From NCBI RefSeq assembly GCF_013426205.1, contig NC_089426.1, positions 3,410,001-3,474,000 on the forward strand: DNA of 64,000 nucleotides, in the 5' to 3' direction. The DNA is from Metarhizium brunneum. Its lineage: Eukaryota > Ascomycota > Sordariomycetes > Hypocreales > Clavicipitaceae. Under the pieces are notes generated by a model. The model was not told the origin of the DNA. It saw only the letters and a list, made by a program, of their open reading frames with translations, and did not search any database. Positions 57,056-64,000 of the stretch are shown here, one piece after another. The translations under genes and the position numbers were made by a program. Position 1 is the first letter of the stretch; each line of letters begins with the position of its first letter.

Positions 57056-60000
57056 GATTAGGTGAACCCACGAAAGGTGATTGCCAAACAGTCAGATTAT
57101 TATGTGACGGTCTCCCTGACCAAGATAACGCGCTTTTGAGGTCACCCGTTGGCCTGATTGCGACAGAGGGGGCAATTGCCGACACGCAGAAGCAGCCGCG
57201 GCGACGATTGTCGTGTTTTTCTCTGAAAGTCGACGGATCTCAACTGGTACATATGAAGACCAACAATCTATGCTCACGTACTTGTGAAGCAATCTTGGAA
57301 GACTTTGGCAGAGGAACGAGGATGGTGGGAATCAAGGGAGCACAAGAATTAGATGCGGCTCAAGTAACCAAATGACGACTGCGAAGAATCAGCATTAAGA
57401 TAAGATGTTAGGTCCCTGTCTAAGCCAAGAGCAACAACGAGTGTCAAATAACAGCCTTGGGCAAGGTAGGGACCAAGAATCAGGAAGAAGTGAAGAGATG
57501 GAGAGCAGAATCTGAGAAGGTCGAAGGCCCGGCCTCTTTGTTATAAGCGGCTCAAGATTGAGGATGTGGTGCAGATCTTTTGGACACAGGATGAGCACGA
57601 CGACAACACTGGCCAAAGCCTGGGCATGTACCTCGACTTTGCGTGGTACAACCAAGGAGAGCAGGGGGTGCGGGTATGGTGGAACAGCCTCGCCAGGGTG
57701 GGTGTCTAGGGAGGTGTGTGATTGCGCTCTAAAATAACAGGGGTAGGGGCGTGCAAACAAGAGGGCGTGGACATGGCGCCTCGGCCATCATCCTCATCCG
57801 CTTCTGCTTAGTGGAACTCGTCTACCCCAGTCGGACCATGGGGTCTGTTGATGATGGGGGCACACAGGGCAGCCAGGCACATTGGCCGATGAGACGTCGT
57901 CGACTGTCGTTCGACCATGGCTCTCAGGCTTTCGAGCTCGGCTTCATATGCTCTCGTCCTGTAGTGCATGCGGATAGCCGCCGAAGTTCTGCTGTGCACT
58001 TGGGGACTGGCAGCGTAGGGTCCAATGAGATGTGGGCCTGGGGGCCAGCATGAACTCTTGTGTTGAGGGGTGCAACGAAGCCATAACTCCGAACAGATAG
58101 TGGGTGACGCCCGGAGTCCCCTTGGGGGTCCAACTGGGCCGCTCTGGGCTGCAATTCTTTCCGTCTTGAGGCTCTTGAGGCTCTTGCTGGCCCAGCTTGG
58201 CTGAGGAATTGCTGCTGTATCGCCTTGCTGAAACCCTCAGATGATGCCAAATACACCATATATATCCATTGCCTTTCTTTGGCATTTGTCAAGACCCGCT
58301 GGCTGGTTCTTGGTTGCTGAGGCTAATCCGGGCGAACCTGTCGCGCCTCAAGACAGGAAAAGGCGAGCTAAAAGCCAACGGCCAGATCTGCGGGCGCGCT
58401 ACTCCGTACCGATGATGCCAAACTAAGAAAGAAAGAGGAGAAATTGCTTCAAAGTCATAGCATCCCGGGGCCGTGACCGATCAGGGCTCCATACGTATCG
58501 AATGCCAACGGCCAAGACTGCGTCGTATCCCGTTCGTTGGAGCACGGCGGGGCATTGGACAGTAACCACAGGCTCTAAACTACATACATATTCCATATGT
58601 ACACAAGCAAAAACGCAAGCTGTGGCAGGCTTTAGCGGAGAGGAAGAAGAACGAGTTGCGGCTCTGACCAATACAGATGTTGGCCGTTTCACGCTCCGCA
58701 CGAATCAGCGTGGAGTCTCCTTTGACTTTGGGGGCAGAACCGGTACTCCGTCCTTGTGGATCAGATTCGCGGCAGGCGAACGCATGACGTGCCCACCAAG
58801 TTGCTTGGTTGGGAAGTTGCGAATTGAAGAAACATGAAGCTGGCTTGGCGACGAGCCTGTTGACTTTCTGCAGGGACAATCTCAGTTGCGGCCCACAACC
58901 CGGCGGCCATGATCATACTCATGCTTGGGCTGAGGTGTGGTGTTGGGTGCATGACCGCCAGAAGTTAGAACCAGAGGCAATCGTGGTATGAGGGGGAGGA
59001 GCAGCTGCAGTACATGCTACTAAGTTTGGCGACGAGATGAAACCTAGGACTTTCACGGCGGGCCAGAAAACAGCTGGGCCTACATTGCCACCGTCAGACT
59101 TGTGTAGGATGAGAGAGTATCTTGAGATTTTGGAAAGCCGTGTGCGCAGAACCCGCAACAGAATCAACGGATGATGGCAGAAGCATCGAGTGTTGGAAGC
59201 CGTTGTTAGGAATACTCCAGAAATGCTCTCGCGATTTGCAGCCGGCAAGATATGATGTACAGTAGCCAGATGTCGGAAACGGAACAGAGCTTCCACCAAA
59301 GCAGACGCTTGTTACAGCAACATTGGCCATAGGGGGCACGGCACCCTGTAGACGACACCTTCATCATTGGCCTCCGGTGCACAAATACATACGTAGTCGG
59401 AGGCAAACAGAGGTCGAGTACTCCGTAGGTCGAGCAAGTCGAAAGCACCCAGACAAGGCTGGTGGCGGCCAATTGCAATGGGGACCGAGATCAAAGCTGC
59501 ACTCCGTGACAATAGCGGAGACAATAGCAGAGACAATAGCCAAGGGAAGCAACGCTGGTTGATGAAGCCCCAACGCGACGGAGTTACGGCCGAGTGTCGC
59601 CCGCCTGAGCATATCAGAATCGATGAAGGGGACAGGCCACCAAGAGGCACACGGACCAGTCGCCGAGAATCACGGTCTAGCGGCGAGAACGAAGCTCCCT
59701 TGAGCGCTCCCGAATCCTGAAATCGTCAAGCCGATGGATTTCTCTCCGTTACGACCATCATCATGATTCATCAGCCATCCGAATGCTCACGGCTTGCGCA
59801 GAATGATGGACCAGAAGCAGAAGCAGTAGCAGCAGGAAAAGGAACGGAAAGTAGACACAATCAAATAAATGCAACAAGCAACGGCAGTGACACCACCCTC
59901 GTTGCTTGCCAGCCTTGGGAGGAAGATGCAGGCTGAGATCCAAGCAAATGTCGAGGGGACTCGAAGCAGGGGTGCAAACGTCAAGTTCATGTGGGTGGTG

Positions 60001-60481
60001 GGGAGAATCTAGGCAACAAGGCTGGAGACCCACCAGCTCGACAACCTGGAGGCCAAACATTGAACGAACATTGGTGTGCAGCGTGGCAGCATCGGCATCC
60101 AGCCTACATATGTAGCCACTTGGGCAGGTTGCGGACTTGACTTGGAGTGCGCGTGCGAGTCTTTACGGTGCGCCATCGCACGGAGCCCCCCCCAGCGCCT
60201 CCAGAGTCCAGGTGGCCAATGTTTGCCAGCACTGAGTGCCGGAGATGCTGACATCTGGACTCAGCCTGCGACAAGCGCCCGGATGGCTGGATGGTCCAGG
60301 TGGACACCAGGTCCTCACCAGGGCAGTCATCGTCGGCCACTTTTTTCCTTTTCGTCCTCGTTAGAGTGCCACACGAGATCCGCCGAATTCAGGTACCAGC
60401 TAGCGCCAGCAGATCGCGGAAATGATGCGGGAAACGCCATGCTCAAGCCCCCAATCCGCCTCTGATCCGTCAATGCCATGC

Positions 60482-60523
60482 GATACCTGCGATACCTGCG
60501 ATACATGCGATACCTGCGATACA
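60482..60523. repeat. 9-bp tandem repeat (GATACCTGC)4.7
   Basis: Four full units and part of a fifth; the third unit reads GATACATGC. Period nine keeps all frames open locally, which explains the short repetitive open frames there. It is a minisatellite with no visible gene context. Confidence 0.85.
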
Positions 60524-62338
60524 CCTCTCCCGCTCCATCGGCCGGCCGGGTTGGAGCGGATGCCGCTCGTGCGAATCTGCCAAGTTGCGCCGCGCAAGCT
60601 AGCCAGCCGAGAAAGCATTGTAAGGCGACCAGTCAGGAGATTCTCCCGTGGGTGTGCGTACGAGGACGGGCCATTCGGTCCTGGTAGAGTGTAGCATCGT
60701 CATCCAGGCGTAGCTCGAGCATCGCCTGGCCATCGTCGACCAAATCCACCTCGACAAACGCGACGATGAAACGATGGCTATAATTGCTGTCAGGCGCTGT
60801 TGCTAGTGTCACATCGCAGCTGACACCAACACGCAGCATCGACATGGATGACAGGACTGGCAAGTGATCATGCATGCCTTCCATCCGATCCTGTCGAATG
60901 TTTTTTTATGGCTGCCAGGTCGGTGTACTTGCATCCAATCCAATCTTTGCCCGTACATGCACTGGCACCAGAGCCTCCCTTCCACATACCATCAGGATGT
61001 TCAGGGCTCTGGGGAACAATGACAAGAACCGACTTCCACGGCCGACCTCTACGGCCGATGGCCCAAACCTCGGACTTGCTCTGTGCTTCTTTAGTCGCCA
61101 CCCTCGTCGGCCACAAGCCGAAATGTGACGCTTTAGAAAGCAGAAAGCCCTTACAACACCGCCGGGGATTTGTCGCCCTGAGCAGACTAGGCCAAGCATC
61201 CGTGTGTACACCCGACAATCAAGTACGGAGTGCATTGCCATGCTATCAAACTGGTGTTTAATATGTACCTTGGCGGCGAAAGAGCAACGCGGATAAGCAA
61301 ACCCCGTGAAATTCAGCCCCTGTTGTCGACTTTCCCCGCAAACCACCGGCAGCCCCTTCTTGTCACGGGAAGCTTAAGAGGATAGGGAAAGCACGGTAGG
61401 TATGATAGGCCTCTCGGCGTTGAAAAGACTTAGAACCGAGCATTTCAAGGCTTGTACTCTCCCCGCCGGCAGAACTTCTAGTCTCCCTTTGACTCCTCGA
61501 TTGTCATTCAACAAAGGCACCTGAGCGCTCACATTGAGGCGCTCGACTTGGATCCTCTGCTTCACTTAGTGGCCGAATTGTCTGCTTCATTTCTTCTGCC
61601 ATTTCAATCGCCGAATAGTGTCCAACTAGCAGTGGTTGCGCGCCATGTCCACGGAGATCCGAGACCGAAGTCAATAATGTAGTCGACCTCTCTCTTTGCT
61701 TAGCACCACAATGGTCAGTATAGGGAGCTCTTTGTTATCCATTACAATGTGGCTTCAGACAGATGCTGATTTAGTGACTTTGGATCATATATGACAGCCC
61801 AGTGGATAGTGACAATCAGGATTGCGAAAACACAGAGATTCAAAACGCCCTCGCCGAAGTCAAAGGCCTAGTGGCCCAGCTTTGAGAATGCTAGTATTCC
61901 CGGCTTGATGTGATACATGGATGTTAAACCCTGAGAAACCCTGGACCGAGGAGCGCGGAACGCCGACAGCTTAGCAGGACATTACCAAACGCTTCGAGGT
62001 TAGAGCGATGCCATGAGTGTTCGAACTAGCAAGGTTAGCAGATAGGCCACGAGCATTACGCCACTGCTGTAGACCCAGACGATTTCGGGCGCTAGATGAT
62101 AAACTCAAGGACTGGGGTGGATAGACACCGGTTATGAAATGCCTCTACGGCTAGGAGCCCTGGCCGTCTCGCGCCCGTTGCGTCAACACCACCCGCCAAG
62201 TACAGGTGCAATTTTGACTCATGAGAGCAAGAAGGGGCCGTCCGATATGCCAAATTACGGTTCATGCAGTGCCTGAGCACTCACAAACGGCTACCTAGCG
62301 CCATGGACAGGTCGTTGAATGGTTGTCTTAGCCACACA

Positions 62339-62367
62339 AACATACATACATACATACATACTCCGTA
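62339..62367. repeat. CATA microsatellite running into a TACTCCGTA motif
   Basis: About five CATA units are followed directly by CTCCGTACATACC. A similar pairing of GTAC/CATA-rich sequence with this 9-mer occurs near 18975-19015, 19829 and 20280, so the two may spread or act together. Confidence 0.7.
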
Positions 62368-64000
62368 CATACCGAGTACTAGTGTTTAAAGACGGAAATA
62401 GGCCATAGGTCATTGCTCGCCCAACTGTGAGGCGCCTGGGCCCTGTCCGTCATCACTTCATCACAGCCCCAATTTCCAGTGAGCATCGGCCAACTTGGAG
62501 TCTGCCTAGTGGCACAGTCTGCGACAGTCGCTAATGCCATCGAGGTTGTGGTCTTTGAGTGGGTTTTGGTGTGGCGTCAACGCCGAACGGCAACGATGCG
62601 GTAAAGGCGCGGGACTGCCAAAAGACCCATTGCTACATTTACATGTAAGAAGTACCTTGTTGCATTAACACGGCCAGGATTCAACAAGAGAGTCGTCGCA
62701 TTTTACCAGCTTCTTGGACTCTCACCAGAGTTTGGCGCAATCGGAAAGCAAAAGCTCCCCGGCCATTTCCTAATCTGGCCGCACTGGGTGGGCCCCATGC
62801 ATTTATCTACCACATGTGCCTTGGCGAAACCGTAATGGGCACTGGACAGCTTGGTAGCCTGACAGTCCATCTACTCCGCTCAACGGCAAATTTGATAGGG
62901 CAAGATGCGAGCGATCACGGAGATCTTCACGGCTATTCAACATCCATTGTCCTTGCCCACCAAAGAAAGAAGAAAAAAAACCGCCACCTACTGCCCATGT
63001 GGAGATGGGGAAAGTGTAAGTGTACTCCGTACAGTCAGGCCTTACAAAGCCAAGTGGAAGACAGGACGCACGGCCCTACGGCTCTCATGTTGATGGTGGT
63101 TTATGGCATACGGAGTACGTTACAGTGCCTGCAATTTTGGATTGAAACGGCGAGGACCCCAAATCCCCAGTCTCACAGGGATTGCTGTGGATGGCAAGGC
63201 TAGGAATGGGGTGGGAGGGGTCAGGCGAGCCATCAGCGGCCTAGCGGCCCCGCATCTAGCCAGTCGTGGAGCATGGCGATGTCAGACCCGACCGGGACGA
63301 CCCGAGCTGTCGGGACGCGCTAGCAAGGCCCGTCATTGCCCGGATTGGACGATTGCATCTCCAGGTCCGCTCTAGATTTACTCAGGTCACCCCTATGTGG
63401 GGTCACTCGTGCCCAATAGGCGTCTACTCCGGGAGACGCTACATCGACCACGAGAACCCGTACGCGCGCGTCTGGTTGTCTGTGAAGGGGAGAGCTATTG
63501 GATACCGACGAGCTCTAAGCGAGCTGCACTGCCAACTCACGAGAACAGATCCACGCCACACCACATTCACCACCAGTGACCACACCACTCCGCCCGCTTA
63601 CTGAGCCGAAGCATCGACCAACATACGAAGTACTGCGACAACTCCAGAAAGAACGAGCGGTGTTGGAGTTGGGGGTCTTGCCACCTCATCTGCCATGGCA
63701 AATCCCCAGGCATAGCACGGAAAACCGAGTGCCCAGTGCGCCGCCTCCCGCGGCAAGCCTCTCTTGACTTCGGACCCGAGTCTGTGACGAAAGCCCGCCC
63801 TGCAAAGCCCAGTCCTGATGAGTTTAGCCCCTTAGAGAGAAGGTCAAGAAACTAACGAAAGTGTACAAACGCGTCTTTATGGTGTATGTGTTCTGCACGT
63901 CGTCCTTTGGAGAGCATCTATTAACAGACGACCAGGAAAACATATCAAGAGCGTCCTGCATGGCTTTGTTGTAATGGGCCGCACTGCCTCGTTCCAGGCT

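Larger units (their letters stand above)
57056..64000. other. Gene-poor right end (about 6.9 kb)
   Basis: The part near 57056 is the promoter of the trihelix-like gene. No other gene is defensible. TACTCCGTA-type motifs occur at 58400-58408, 59419-59427, 62359-62367, 63023-63031 and 63109-63117. A minus-strand frame from 64000 to a stop at 63824 (58 codons, containing GSAAHYNKAMQDALDMF) may be the last exon of a gene beyond the window, but this is weak. Frames at 63266-63604 and 63576-63767 (+) look random. Confidence 0.45.

Noticed and set aside
60482..60523. CRISPR-like direct repeats
   Set aside because: Nine-base units without spacers: a plain minisatellite in a eukaryotic genome.

Overview
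The window is nuclear DNA of a filamentous ascomycete, most likely a Sordariomycete of the order Hypocreales. The evidence is short GT-AG introns of about 55-240 nt with CTGAC/CTAAC-type branch points, a PalI pH-response protein, an AspE-type septin, a DUF4470-MYND protein and a decayed Zn(II)2Cys6 regulator. There are no operons or bacterial signals. I support ten protein genes, one spliced tRNA gene and one C6 transcription-factor pseudogene. All exon structures were worked out by hand: the reading frame closes across every junction, and most joined proteins read through regions conserved in their families.

Layout: 33-1503 (-) RGS/membrane protein of the Rax1 family; 5354-7381 (-) MYND + DUF4470 protein; 8848-10653 (-) fungal protein of unknown function; 12205-13996 (+) fumarase with a mitochondrial presequence; 15075-17222 (-) PalI/Rim9; 20675-21960 (-) Zn(II)2Cys6 regulator pseudogene; 23164-25244 (+) mitochondrial ABC1/ADCK-type atypical kinase (Mcp2-like); 29685-31312 (+) AspE-type septin; 32906-35082 (-) Taz1/TRF-like telobox Myb protein; 36309-37197 (-) small DUF7704 membrane protein; 38868-40421 (+) Teb1/Tay1-like double-Myb telobox protein; 41696-42340 (-) YjlB-like cupin; 43477-43578 (-) tRNA-Ser(GCU) with an intron; 55318-57055 (-) fungal protein with a basic helical, trihelix/Myb-like core.

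Two stretches carry almost no genes: 43.6-55.3 kb and 57.1-64.0 kb. The first begins as a repeat island, with a decayed tRNA copy, an LTR-like sequence and a near-perfect 131-bp fold-back element. The 9-mer TACTCCGTA (or its complement) occurs at least 16 times in intergenic DNA against about 0.5 expected by chance, and I found none in a coding exon.

The most interesting theme is telomere biology. Two candidate double-stranded telomeric DNA-binding proteins lie within 7.6 kb of each other, and telomere-type CCCTAA motifs sit about 290-330 bp upstream of the start codon of the Taz1-like gene, which suggests a testable autoregulatory link. The other genes have unrelated housekeeping roles: the TCA cycle, mitochondrial lipid/quinone handling, pH sensing, polarity and septin function.
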